A stretch of DNA of 64,000 nt from contig OZ025244.1 in the NCBI GenBank assembly GCA_964019155.1, positions 37,501 through 101,500 on the forward strand. Reading direction: 5' to 3'. This DNA is from Osedax fenrisi (taxonomy: Eukaryota > Annelida > Polychaeta > Sabellida > Siboglinidae). The position numbers and the translations under genes were made by a program. Position 1 is the first letter of the stretch. Each line of letters opens with the position of its first letter. The notes below the pieces were generated by a model. That model saw only the letters and a program-made list of their open reading frames with translations. It had not been told where the DNA came from and ran no database searches. Shown here in pieces: positions 39,919-64,000 of the stretch.

Positions 39919-40046
39919 ATTATAATCATCTATATCACATGAGTCGTATGATATTATATGGGAAAGCATATCATGAAACTCTAGACCGAATATATATCTT
40001 ATTATTATATAAAGTAATGCCTATCTTAATCTACTTTCAAAAGTCG

Positions 40047-40082
40047 GTCCCAAATATAGGAATATATTCCTATATTTGGGAC
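40047..40082. repeat. Perfect 36-bp palindrome
   Basis: Arm GTCCCAAATATAGGAATA (18 bp) followed immediately by its exact complement, no loop. Confidence 0.9.
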
Positions 40083-40155
40083 AAGTTTATAAACTCCCAA
40101 CAAATATTAGAAATATACATTATACTGTATAATTTATACACCATCAGACCAAATC

Positions 40156-40228
40156 ATAGAGCTAGAGAGAAACTTTATCTCTAGCTCTATCAAGACCTCC
40201 TATAACCTCGAGGTTATAGGAGGTCTTG
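40156..40228. repeat. Two adjacent hairpins
   Basis: ATAGAGCTAGAGA with 9-bp loop and exact complement (40156-40190), followed at once by a perfect 38-bp palindrome (40191-40228) with arm CAAGACCTCCTATAACCTC. Confidence 0.9.
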
Positions 40229-40784
40229 GCTCTATGGACCAAATCAAATATATATATATATATATATATTAATTTAACGAAGTAACTTATAATACTTTTA
40301 CACATTTATTATATATTTGTTTATATCTAATTTTTCTATGGTTTTTTCCACATTATGATTTGCATTATTACCTACCCAGGATTTCCTATATATAAATTAA
40401 TGAAGTTTACATCAATGGGTTTATAAGTGACAGGGGTTTACATGTGATATTAGTAAATAAAGTTTCCTGTATAATATTATATTATTATAGTAATTATATA
40501 TATATATATATATTATATATTAATTGATAATATAAATATTTCTATTTTACTATATTTACTTTTAATTTATACCCTTAAATATATACTTAATATAATGTTT
40601 ACATATTTCAGTATCGAATTTAATAAATACATAATAATAATTAATGATATTTAATAAATATTATTTATCCCCGGATTTATCCATTCCATCGATGTAAAGT
40701 TGCATTTCTTTACATCGATGACCTAACCACATAGATTTAAAGTAACTCTAAATATATGCCTAACAATAAATTATATATATCCAA

Positions 40785-40824
<40 letters not shown>

Positions 40825-41067
40825 CAAATATTTTGTGAATCATTCGGAAAATCTTTGTAATATATATACAAAGTTATTAAAAAAATGATTTATATTTTAT
40901 ATAAAAATTTAAAAATACAAATTTGTTAAAATAAATATATATTTGTATTTCCTATTTATTTTTAATCTGAATATACAACGATTATATTATCAAAGATTAC
41001 TTGTTATTTTTTACTTGATATTTATTTTTATTTATTTAACAAATATTACATTATAATTGTATAGAAT

Positions 41068-54879
<13,812 letters not shown>

Positions 54880-54897
54880 TCCAACCTTCAACTTAAC

Positions 54898-54903
54898 AAT
54901 AAA
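54898..54903 (+). terminator. PSMC2 polyadenylation signal AATAAA
   Basis: AATAAA begins 19 bp after the PSMC2 stop codon. Cleavage 10-30 nt downstream would fall in the 84-bp gap before the RPP38 stop codon on the opposite strand. Confidence 0.65.
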
Positions 54904-54928
54904 TCAATTATATACGTATAATGTGTCA

Positions 54929-54938
54929 TTTATTTATT
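54929..54938 (-). terminator. RPP38 polyadenylation signals (two overlapping AATAAA, minus strand)
   Basis: Plus-strand TTTATT at 54929-54934 and 54933-54938 gives two overlapping minus-strand AATAAA hexamers 26-35 bp past the RPP38 stop. Together with the PSMC2 signal this makes overlapping antisense 3' ends likely. Confidence 0.55.
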
Positions 54939-54963
54939 GAGTAATGTATTAAAATGAGATAAT

Positions 54964-57900
54964 TTATGTATTAGATTTATTAGATTTAGAATATTTCTTG
55001 GGTCTATTCGGATTATATTTTCTGTTTTCCAGGTTCACACTTATATATCCAGACTTACTCATGTCCTTGGTGGTGAACTTTGCACCCTGTTGTTCTGCTT
55101 TCGAAAACGAATAAACACCCAAATCTTGGAACTTATCCTTGCTTTCTTTAATGATTAAATCACATTTCATTACGTATAAATGTCTAAAATCTACTGGTTT
55201 TATTATCAGTTTAACCACTACTTCTTTCTTTATACTACTGGTTACTATAGTTTCATCAGAAGCTGCTGCTGCAGATTTATCTTCTTCTACTGTATGACCT
55301 TCATCGTTCATTATGTCGTATTCGAAGTCATCCCATGGTACCACGATATTAGGGGTCAGAGGACGTAGCTTATCTACGAGGTCATCGAATAGAGGTACAT
55401 CATCTTCCTTTCTCTTCTGCGGGGGGGATACGGTATTAGATTAGAATTAGATATTGATAGCTATTACCGCTAACCTTAATGCCTAGAGCTATCACAGAAT
55501 CAAGGCCAAGTAGAGGGGCAACAGTTTTAGAGATACCTCTTATACCTATGTTAGATTAGAATTTTGTAGATAAATGAATATATATATATTAGTATACTAG
55601 ATGAAACTATATATTTTAGCTATAAAATAATTATAAATAAACACATGTATATAACCAAAATTAGTTTTTTTGAATTGATTTTAAGGGTATACATATATAT
55701 AATTAAAGAATTTTAGTATAAGTAATTCTTAATTTGATTTTTAAATGAAAATTTATATTTTATTAAACACCCTCAATAATTTAAATTATGTAGTTGTATA
55801 AAAGAATTATGAATATAAGTAAATAACAATATGAATGAACTATGATTAGATGTAAACAATTAATATTCCTAAGGTAGGGGCTACCTATTCTATAAATAGA
55901 ATTATATATGTATATAATAGGGAAAATAGTGGTCTACTAAAAGTGTATTCACTTATTTATTCAATAACAATGAGAGATAATATATTGATATATAATATTT
56001 GCATTTTTTATAGATTATAAAAGAAAATATTTAATATAAATTATATTTAACCAATACATTAGAATTAGATAGACTGCTATTAGAGATAAAGCTTTTTCAC
56101 AAATTTAATCAAAATCCAACATTTTGTTTACATTAGTACACCATATATTCATGACAAATTCACTGAAATACTGAATCGATCTACCTAGTTTCTTTTGCTA
56201 TATATAAATAACATGTATGCACAGTTCGAGAGAGACAATATTAAAAAATATAATTATGATGTAATGGATTTTAAAAAATTGGGGAAAATAAAATAAAAGT
56301 ATGTATATTATTATACATGTAATATATATATTTAGTTATCTCTAGGATTATAGATATGAATGTACTTTTTATAATAAAAAAAACAATTGTTAAATTCAAT
56401 GAAGATATTTTTCGAAACACTCAATAAGCGAGGAAATGCGTTCCCTATATATATATATATATATATATATGTAAAATCAACAAAATGGCAGTCCCATGTC
56501 GATATCCACTTAAGGGCATATGCTTGACCTACAAAAATCAGTCAAAATAAAAAAATAAAATATGTTTTTTTGATAAATATATTAAATTATATATTTATCT
56601 ATAATATATCCAAATATCACAGCATAACACGATCAATAAAGCATACAAATCAAACTTTTACAATTCATTTAAATTTAAACATCACTTTTTTGTATATAAA
56701 TATTTTTGATGTCATTTCTTCAAACCTGATTATCTCATAATAAATATTTTAGGCTAATTTTAAATCTTAAAAATTCTATTACTCTAAAAATAATACTCAT
56801 AACCTGATGACATTTTCAGTATATATCACTTTATATGTCTAAATTATAAAATTATATGGCTTTTTCACAGTGATGGTCACGATCACGATCGTTTGAAAAT
56901 GATCGACGATCGTCAGCAACTGATCGTGAAAAAAATTTAAACATAATTTATATATATTTATATCAAGAAATAACAAAATAGTGGATATAATAATAACTTT
57001 TATTTATGAAAATGTTGAAATACGATCAAATTAATAATAAAATAATATAATGAATTTGCTTTCAATAAACAAACAATTCAAAGTTAGTATCATTTAGTTT
57101 ATTGCGTTTCGGTTTATTTATATTGGTAGCAATACTAAACATTCTTTCCACCGGCGCGGATGATGGGAGTATAGAATTGTATTTTATGAACATTTTTATA
57201 ATAGGATAATTATTTAGCATATCTAAATTAGTATTTTTACAATTTATATAATTAAGTATTTCTATTTCTACCGTTGATTTAGAAGTAGATGGTACATTAT
57301 CATCAATAACATAGAATTCATCTAAATTATTTTCGCTTTGTTCTGGTGTAGTTATATAAACCTCGTTATCTGGGATATGTCTATTAACATATTTAACAAC
57401 ATATCCTTTTCTTCTACGTAATTACTTAACCAATTTAACTTAAATTTTGGGTTAGATATTGTTGCTATAATGGCACTATTGATAGAATACTCAAATGAAA
57501 AATAATCGTTAAACCTATGTTTTAAACCTTCCTTTAATACATCTAATAATGGTTGACAATAAACTAATTTAGTATCCATTTTTAATAAACGGGATTCTAT
57601 TGAAAATAGTATTGGGAATAAATCTCCGGTAAAATATTACGATTACATTAGTAAAAAAGATACATTAGTATATATATATATAAATATATTGATATGACGG
57701 CGTAAATGGGTGAGTACTCATGAGTACTGCGTGGATCATTAGTGGTTCATGCAGCAGCCAGGAATTCATACGCTTATATAATAATACGATCGAGATCCCC
57801 GATCAAAATAATTACATCATCGACGATCGTTAAAAAATGATTGAGTAAAAAAAATCTACGATCGTTAGAAAATGATCGACGAAATTGATCGACGATCGGC

Positions 57901-60900
57901 GATCGTGAAAAGTCGTGATCGTGCTATTCACTGCTTATTCATTTGTTTTCATTATATCATATAAAAATAGTTTCAAATAAAAATAATTAAAAATAATTTG
58001 TTTACCATTAATAGATGTCTTGTATTTCCGAAAATAAATAAATATATCTTATGACCCATACAATTTCTTGTAGATAACATTCCACACTACAATATACCGT
58101 TTACAGAATTAAAATAACTTGATTATTTTTAGACTAATAGACTTTTAAAAAAATAAAAAACCCTATCTTTTTACATTGAATTCTCAGGTCAAGTATATCA
58201 AAATGTGTCAAAACCTGAATATATCAAAACTAAACCAAACCAGTGAAACAAACCTAAACCCATAATATTAATATTACTAAGTAGTAATATTACCATATAT
58301 ATATATACTAGCCGTTACCGACCCGGCTTTGCTCGGTTTTTGATCCTATTTATTAATTATAGCTATTCCTGATTCTGCATTTCTTGTATATAAAATAAAT
58401 AAATGTTAGCTAAACTACAAACAAATGTAGACAAATAATTGTTATTAATATTTCAAAAATTAGTAGAAAAATATTTCAAAAAATAAATATTTAAAATATT
58501 ACAAAATATGTTTTAAAAAAATGTCAAAAACCCAAACCGTACACGACCTGACATTTCTCAGTTGTTGATGTTTTACGTATCTATTATTTATTAATTATAG
58601 ATATTCCTGATTCTGCATTGCTAGTATATACAATAAAATAAATGTTATCTAAAATACAAACAAATTTAGAAAAATATATTTTTTATATTTCAAAATATTA
58701 TAATAATATAAATACATGTACTATAAAAATAGTGGAAAAATATTACAAAATAATACAAAATATATTTTTTTTAAATGTTCTACAAATATTTTTTAAATAT
58801 AATATTTATATATTATATATTAATATAATATTTATATATTATATATCAATATAATATTACAAAAATTAGTGGAAAAAAATAAAAAAATGTCCATACAATT
58901 TTAAAAAAATGTTCACAAATATTTCAAAAATTGTACAACAAATTTCCAAAAAATATTTCAAAAAAACGTCACGAAAGATTTTACATTGCAAAAAAAATCA
59001 TTATAATAGCAAAAAGTAAATTTTTCGGGTTTTTTTTAACTTATATAACTATATTACTTATTTATTATATTATATAGTATATGATATATAAATAATACTG
59101 AATCATTTTAAATAATACAAATTATGTATTTTTAGTAAATTCAAATTTTTTGATCTCATAAATATTTGTCTGAATAATGTTTATTCAATAAGAATTATTT
59201 ATATCTATATTATATTATATTATTATTTATAAATAAAATTGCTTTGTTATCATATATCTCGGAATATTTAATATTATTAATAAAGAATTATTAAAATAAT
59301 ATTCCAGAAAACAATCATTATTCACAGTATTTTATTTTTTGATTTTCTATAGAAATTATTTTTATTTTGAATTGAAATCTATAAAAAATGATAAAATCTG
59401 GTTTAATGAAGCAATTATGTATTTATAATATAAATATATAAATTTTATATATTTACAATAAATAAATTTGCTTTTAAGTTATAATAACAGAGTATATCCT
59501 AGGGAGTATATGTTAATAATAGAAGTTAATAATAATACATGAACAATACATTTATGCACTTATAAGTTCATTCTATGTGTATTCTTCATATATAATATTT
59601 CTATTATTATTCTAATAAATGTATTCTTCCTATATAATATTAATAATTTTATTATTCTATTATAATTCTAATATATGAATTAATAAATAAATGAAATAAA
59701 ATTATTATTATCTATGAGGTTTTTGCCATTTTTGCCTGACAAAAACAGGTTTTATCCACACATTTCAGAACACTGAAATATTTCACATGTAAATTCATGA
59801 GCTTTAATATTGATAATTGAATTAATGAACAGAAACATTTCAAACATTGTATATCTGATGTTGTGTACAATAACCTATGGCAAGTTGTTGTTTGACAGCA
59901 GCCAATCTAAGGAGGTGGGCATTGATAGCTTGAGGGGTTGCAACATCTACCAGTACTGCCACTAGTTCATCTCTCTCCAGTAATCTCATCGTCGCACTCA
60001 GACCGATCGTCAACTGTGACCTTTAACCCCAAACAGAGCGAGAGAGACAGATAGTGTTCAATACATTATAATACTTCGGCTATACACGCACATATTTAAA
60101 CTCGATACAATTGATTTTAATATCATTTAATATAATTACAAATTTATATATATTTTATATCTAATCATAGATAGTGCACATATTTACCTCGATAATGTAT
60201 ATATTATTGAAATATTGAAATATATACAATTATACCATTAGAGAATATTTGTAGGTTGATATTTAACGATCTGCTAACGAACCACTACTAAGTTGTACTA
60301 TAGTTGTAATATAATATATGCCACCCTATAAGTCGCTATATCCCGTACGACCTCTAGCTGACCTTAGATTCAGCGCTGCCGGTGTTTTCTCGCTCCAGCC
60401 ATCTTTCATGTATTGAAGCCTGTCTATTTTCTTTATTCCTTTAGTGAGCCTAGGTTTCTTGAGGTTTTCAGTGGATAAACACCTGACGACATCAATTACA
60501 TACAATATATGTACGATATGCATATCATTATAGAAACTAAAATACATATATATTGAGTACAACATATATACAATATAATATAAACATATATTTATAAATA
60601 AACAAAATAATCTATTAAAAATTAAATCTAATTTATTATAATATTTATGACAAAAATATTTTAATATATAGTTTTATTAAAATTTTAAAATACTTCTTTT
60701 ATTATTTTATGTCTGTATAAAAACATAATTTATATATCAATTTAAAGATTTTTGAAATTTTATTTAAAAAAATTAGAAGATGGTTTTATTTTATGATTTT
60801 ATGTTGTATAGATTATCATTTAAGGTAATATGCCAATGGGGCGGCCATTTTTTGAATGTATATGTATAGTGATAGGATACGACACAATGCCTCAGTATAT

Positions 60901-61705
60901 TGAATGTGTCTAAAAAAGTAAAGTAGTAACAATTATATATATATGTTGTGTGTGTGAAGTGATTCTAAAGTAAAGGAAGATGTTTTAAGATACATGCAAA
61001 AAAAAGTATTCAATTTGAGCTCATATTGACGATGCGACAGACCGTTAAGTAAAACTTACATTGAAAAGTATTATAATACTATATAAATAGAAAAATAATT
61101 TATAGCGAAAATATACGAAAATACATGAAAATGGTTGCTACAATTTAATTCTTTAATATTTGTTATCCCTAGCTCTCATTCTAGTAAATATGATATATAT
61201 GGTATCTGTTTTCTAAAAAATATCATAAAAAGTGAAAACAAAATTGTGGTTTATTTTATTATACCTTTTTGAAAAATATTGATTTTTTCTCAAAAAATAT
61301 AGTAAAAGTGGTATAAATAAATTGTAAACAAAATATCTAGAAATTGCGTTTATAAAAACAATTTAATTTTTTTTATATTCTATAATTATCACATTTAATC
61401 TATGTGCTATTAAAATTTCATAATACAAAAATATTATTAGTAGATTAAAAGTAAATTTTTAGTCATTTTTATAATTACCAAGTTAAATTTCGTATTCTCT
61501 ATGTTAAACTTCTATGAATTAGCGCGAGACCTAGGATGGTCAAAAATTAATAAAAAAATGTTTTACTTATTTTTATACATTATTTTATTAAGCTCAGATT
61601 TTACAAATATTGGAGTACCCATATTCAGTTGAATAATCACTCTTAACCCGTTTTCTACTGCTTGTGTGTGTCTGACGCCTTAGCTAACTTACTCACACAC
61701 AAAAG

Positions 61706-61742
<37 letters not shown>

Positions 61743-62808
61743 TAAGCATATATTATTAAATCGAGATCATACTCTAATCGAATATATTTAATTTAATTTA
61801 AACTAAATCTAACATATTTATCTAAAACTATTTATAGAATAAATAACCTTGAGATTAGTTCCAATATTTCAGTTTGATTTTCTTGTTCGATAGTTGGCCT
61901 AGTGTAATATTTAGCTGTATTTATTGTATAATCTACATTTGTGCTACTTTATTCTATTATTACATTATAATTACAATATAAGTGTGAAATACTAAGTGTT
62001 TATAATGTAATGTATAATATCAAACATTTAATATGTCATCTGTATACCACACTGACCTCCTATAGCTATACGCTAAACGAGGTCATGGTAATACATTCAG
62101 GCCAAATCCAGTTAGAAAGGCGTATTTTAAATCTATGTACAATATTTAATAAATTATACCCAAGAAATAATGACAGATAAATAAGTAATGTCCTTTACAT
62201 CTACATTACTAACTTAGTAACTACATTACTAACTTAGTAACTACATTACTAACTTAGTAACTACATTACTAACTTAGTAACTACATTACTAACTCTGATA
62301 TGAGGTGTAAAAACTACAACATCTCGAGTTACTATGATAGGGAACCATTAAAGTTAGTGCCGTTTATTAATATATTGTATTTATTATAATGAACTTTTAC
62401 TGAACAATGGTCAATATGAAATTACTTTAATTTTTAAACAAATTTGTTTATAATTAATTATAAATTTTACATTAATATTAATGAAATTATACAAATTTCT
62501 ACAATGTAATAAAACAATTACAATAATATAACAATACAGTGATAAATTCATAATGTATGACTATTACATACAATATATATATATACTACAACTACCTCGC
62601 CCCACCTATCCCCCTTTAACACCTCCTATCTTCACACCTCCACTAACCATGTGATCGTGTAGGGGCTCTGCAGGCTTTTCTTCAGCTGTAGTTTACGTTT
62701 CTTTAGCGAAGGAGCATTAACTTCTGTAAGAGTGGGGGCCGCACGTTTGTGACTCCCTTTCTCTCGCACGATTACCTCCTGCTGCGGCTGCTTATTCTTC
62801 TTCGTCAT
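54964..62808 (-). CDS. RPP38: RPP38, RNase P/MRP protein subunit p38 (L7Ae family)
   Basis: RPP38 is an L7Ae-type kink-turn RNA-binding subunit of nuclear RNase P and RNase MRP, which process pre-tRNA and pre-rRNA in the nucleolus. Minus-strand exons: 62808-62648, 60482-60363, 60020-59875, 55545-55475, 55416-54964. Phases join to 316 aa (human about 283). Exon 1 is Lys-rich and ends SLQSPYTITW, matching the conserved N-terminal block of vertebrate RPP38. Exons 2-4 carry NLRSQLTIGLSATMRLLERD, ELVAVLVDVATP and IAPLLGLDS-like VAPLLGLDSVIALGIK, i.e. the L7Ae fold at roughly residues 90-170. Exon 5 holds VPWDDFEYD followed by an acidic then basic tail ending KKYSKSNKSNT. The C-terminal extension is longer than in human and unlike it. 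Intron 3 (4.3 kb) contains a hAT element. I see no frame damage. Confidence 0.92.
55546..56867. other. RPP38 intron 3, left part
   Basis: AT-rich; no exon or named element recognised apart from TTAAGGGCATATGC at about 56511, which resembles a TTAA-MITE end. Confidence 0.45.
56868..57933 (-). mobile_element. Truncated hAT transposon in RPP38 intron 3
   Basis: 1,066 bp with inverted ends CAGTGATGGTCACGATCACG / complement CGTGATCGTGCTATTCACTG, and 8-bp flanks CTTTTTCA and CTTATTCA differing at one base. Minus strand encodes ISNPKFKLNWLSNYVEEKD and further on PIIKMFIKYNSILPSSAPVE then RMFSIATNINK, the hAT C-terminal dimerisation region with the SSAPVERMFS signature. The N-terminal catalytic part is missing. 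GATCG motifs repeat near both ends. Confidence 0.85.
58200..58345. repeat. AAACCAAACC repeat followed by a TAGCCGTTACC repeat end
   Basis: 58200-58260 is a copy of the dispersed AACCTGAATATATCAAAACT repeat. ACTAGCCGTTACCGACCCGG with CTTTGCTCGG (58309-58340) resembles a repeat terminus common in invertebrate genomes; I cannot assign its superfamily. Confidence 0.4.
58346..59874. other. RPP38 intron 3, right part
   Basis: AT-rich; ATAGCTATTCCTGATTCTGC recurs at 58357 and, with one change, 58597, about 240 bp apart, suggesting a local duplication. Nothing else recognised. Confidence 0.4.
61645..61690 (-). mobile_element. SINE copy 6 (head fragment)
   Basis: Plus strand ACCCGTTTTCTACTGCTTGT then GTCTGACGCCTTAGCTAAC is the complement of the SINE tRNA-like head. 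Confidence 0.55.
62200..62291. repeat. 20-bp tandem repeat, 4-5 copies
   Basis: CTACATTACTAACTTAGTAA repeated without mismatch, with a partial last copy. Confidence 0.95.
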
Positions 62809-63705
62809 GCTAATGAGATATGTGTTTAATAGTATTTTATAAATATAATGTACTACCCTACCTTACCAGGTCAAACTTATTAGGAATCAAAATTTATAAA
62901 TATATATATCAATATTTTTATTTTAATAATTAATTTGCAATAAATAATAATAATTTTATAAAATGAATACAATGACTACATAGTTTATACAGGAGTGACA
63001 TATATATGGTGTTTTAGTGTAATTTAAGTTACATAAGTTAACTTCCTGCTGAAACACTGTGGACTCAATAAAATGCCTATCTGTTACTTAATCGAGGAAA
63101 TAGACATCATTAATGCTGAGATGTTATACTTAATTATATATAAATGGAGTGGAATTCACTAGAAATAATATGTATATATATATACTCGATATATTGAGTG
63201 CGATTGTTGATGCGATCAGTGATTACTAAATGTGTGATATTCAATTATAATGTACATAAGCACGAGTGATATGATATGATAGATGTAAGGTGGGCGCCGC
63301 ACTGTGTACAGTGTACACTAAGCATGTACACATATTGATAGATGTAAGGTGTGCGCCGCACTGTGTACAGTGTACAGATATTGATAGTAAAGTTATGTTT
63401 AGAGTATTTCTACCACTATGATATCATTTATTTTATAGGCAGCATTCGACCTGCTCCAGAGATTTTAAAAATGCATCTTGTACAAAAGTACATTTGTTTG
63501 AAACTATTATATTATAGTCTATAATCATTAAATATCATATATTATATGTTTATATTTAATATGTTATTAGATTTATTTTGTAATTAACATATTACAGAAT
63601 GATGTGTATTTAAAAACAGAGTTATTGGATATATACCCTGTATTTTGCTTATATTAAAATTTATTTTGTTTATTACTTTATATAATATATATTAAATGAA
63701 TTATC
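62809..63705. other. RPP38 upstream region
   Basis: Candidate RPP38 promoter. At 63283-63383 a segment of about 70 bp with GATAGATGTAAGGTG, GCGCCGCACTGTGTACAGTG is duplicated. No gene seen. Confidence 0.45.
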
Positions 63706-63981
63706 TGAAAGCAGGTCGCCATTTGTTATTATAAGAATGTCAGAGTTCAAGTTGGATTGTACTTATATATAGTATATATTATATACACTACTGCATATTA
63801 TTATAATGATTATGCGCATTATAAGATATTTTATAGTAACACAATATTTTATACGTTCAATTGGGGATATAATGCAGCTAACAAAAACAGCAAAATAAAA
63901 CCAAACCAAAGAAATCACACAACCCCGAAATAAAAATTAAACTCTGACATTCTAATAATAATAATCGACGGCCTGCTTTCA
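63706..63981. mobile_element. MITE with about 40-bp inverted ends
   Basis: Begins TGAAAGCAGGTCGCCATTTG with AGAATGTCAGAGTT and ends AACTCTGACATTCT with CGACGGCCTGCTTTCA. Internally carries GCAGCTAACAAAAACAGC, the dispersed repeat also at 16645, 20984 and 58200. Confidence 0.7.
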
Positions 63982-64000
63982 AATTCACGTATTAAATTAT

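Larger units (their letters stand above)
36279..41067. other. Divergent intergenic region TAF13-PSMC2, palindrome-rich
   Basis: 4.8 kb between the inferred TAF13 start and the PSMC2 start, so promoters of both should be in it. AT-rich, with at least nine hairpins or palindromes. The 119-codon open stretch at 39825-40184 has no recognisable domain and is built partly from palindromes, so I do not call it a gene. Confidence 0.55.
60483..62647. other. RPP38 intron 1
   Basis: AT-rich; contains SINE head copy 6 (61645-61690), a TA microsatellite (about 61707-61737), a weak hairpin-family copy near 62055-62088 and the 20-bp repeat at 62200-62291. No exon seen. Confidence 0.5.

Noticed and set aside
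39825..40184. 119-codon open frame between TAF13 and PSMC2
   Set aside because: No domain or homology recognised, AT-driven composition, and much of it consists of perfect palindromes.
33780..41060. Nuclear copy of mitochondrial DNA, suggested by AT-richness and hairpins
   Set aside because: No mitochondrial protein, rRNA or tRNA sequence could be recognised, and the TAF13 first exon lies within it.

Overview
This is a window of an animal (metazoan) nuclear genome. It is very AT-rich and packed with repeats. Five conserved housekeeping genes can be assembled exon by exon, because reading frame, splice phase and homology agree at every junction used. NELF and a recognisable RPP38 point to an animal or close relative. 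The small exons, long AT-rich introns and mixed transposons would fit an early-branching invertebrate, but the sequence does not let me name the lineage.

Gene layout: NELFCD on the minus strand (first exon near 9.17 kb, 3' part beyond the left edge); MRPL20 on the plus strand (9,696-22,550), divergent from NELFCD across about 530 bp; TAF13 on the minus strand (25,321-36,278), convergent with MRPL20; PSMC2/Rpt1 on the plus strand (41,068-54,879, 12 exons); RPP38 on the minus strand (54,964-62,808, 5 exons), whose stop codon lies only 84 bp from that of PSMC2. The five products act in transcription elongation control, mitochondrial translation, TFIID, the 26S proteasome base and RNase P/MRP. 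They do not form one pathway.

Most of the remainder is introns and intergenic DNA filled with mobile elements: an apparently intact 5.6-kb MULE transposon (PHD finger plus DDE transposase, perfect 8-bp target duplications) inside MRPL20 intron 1; a tRNA-derived SINE family; LINE fragments; a probable solo LTR; Kolobok-like TTAA MITEs; two pogo/Tigger-type elements; and a truncated hAT element. Several are nested in one another. Tandem repeats are abundant and often abut splice sites.

Three signals stand out. First, 5' splice sites almost always carry a pyrimidine at +3 (GTTAGT-like) instead of the usual purine. Second, perfect but mutually unrelated short palindromes are concentrated between about 36 and 46 kb. 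Third, a 30-bp in-frame segment of a LINE reverse-transcriptase ORF has been amplified about 50 times.
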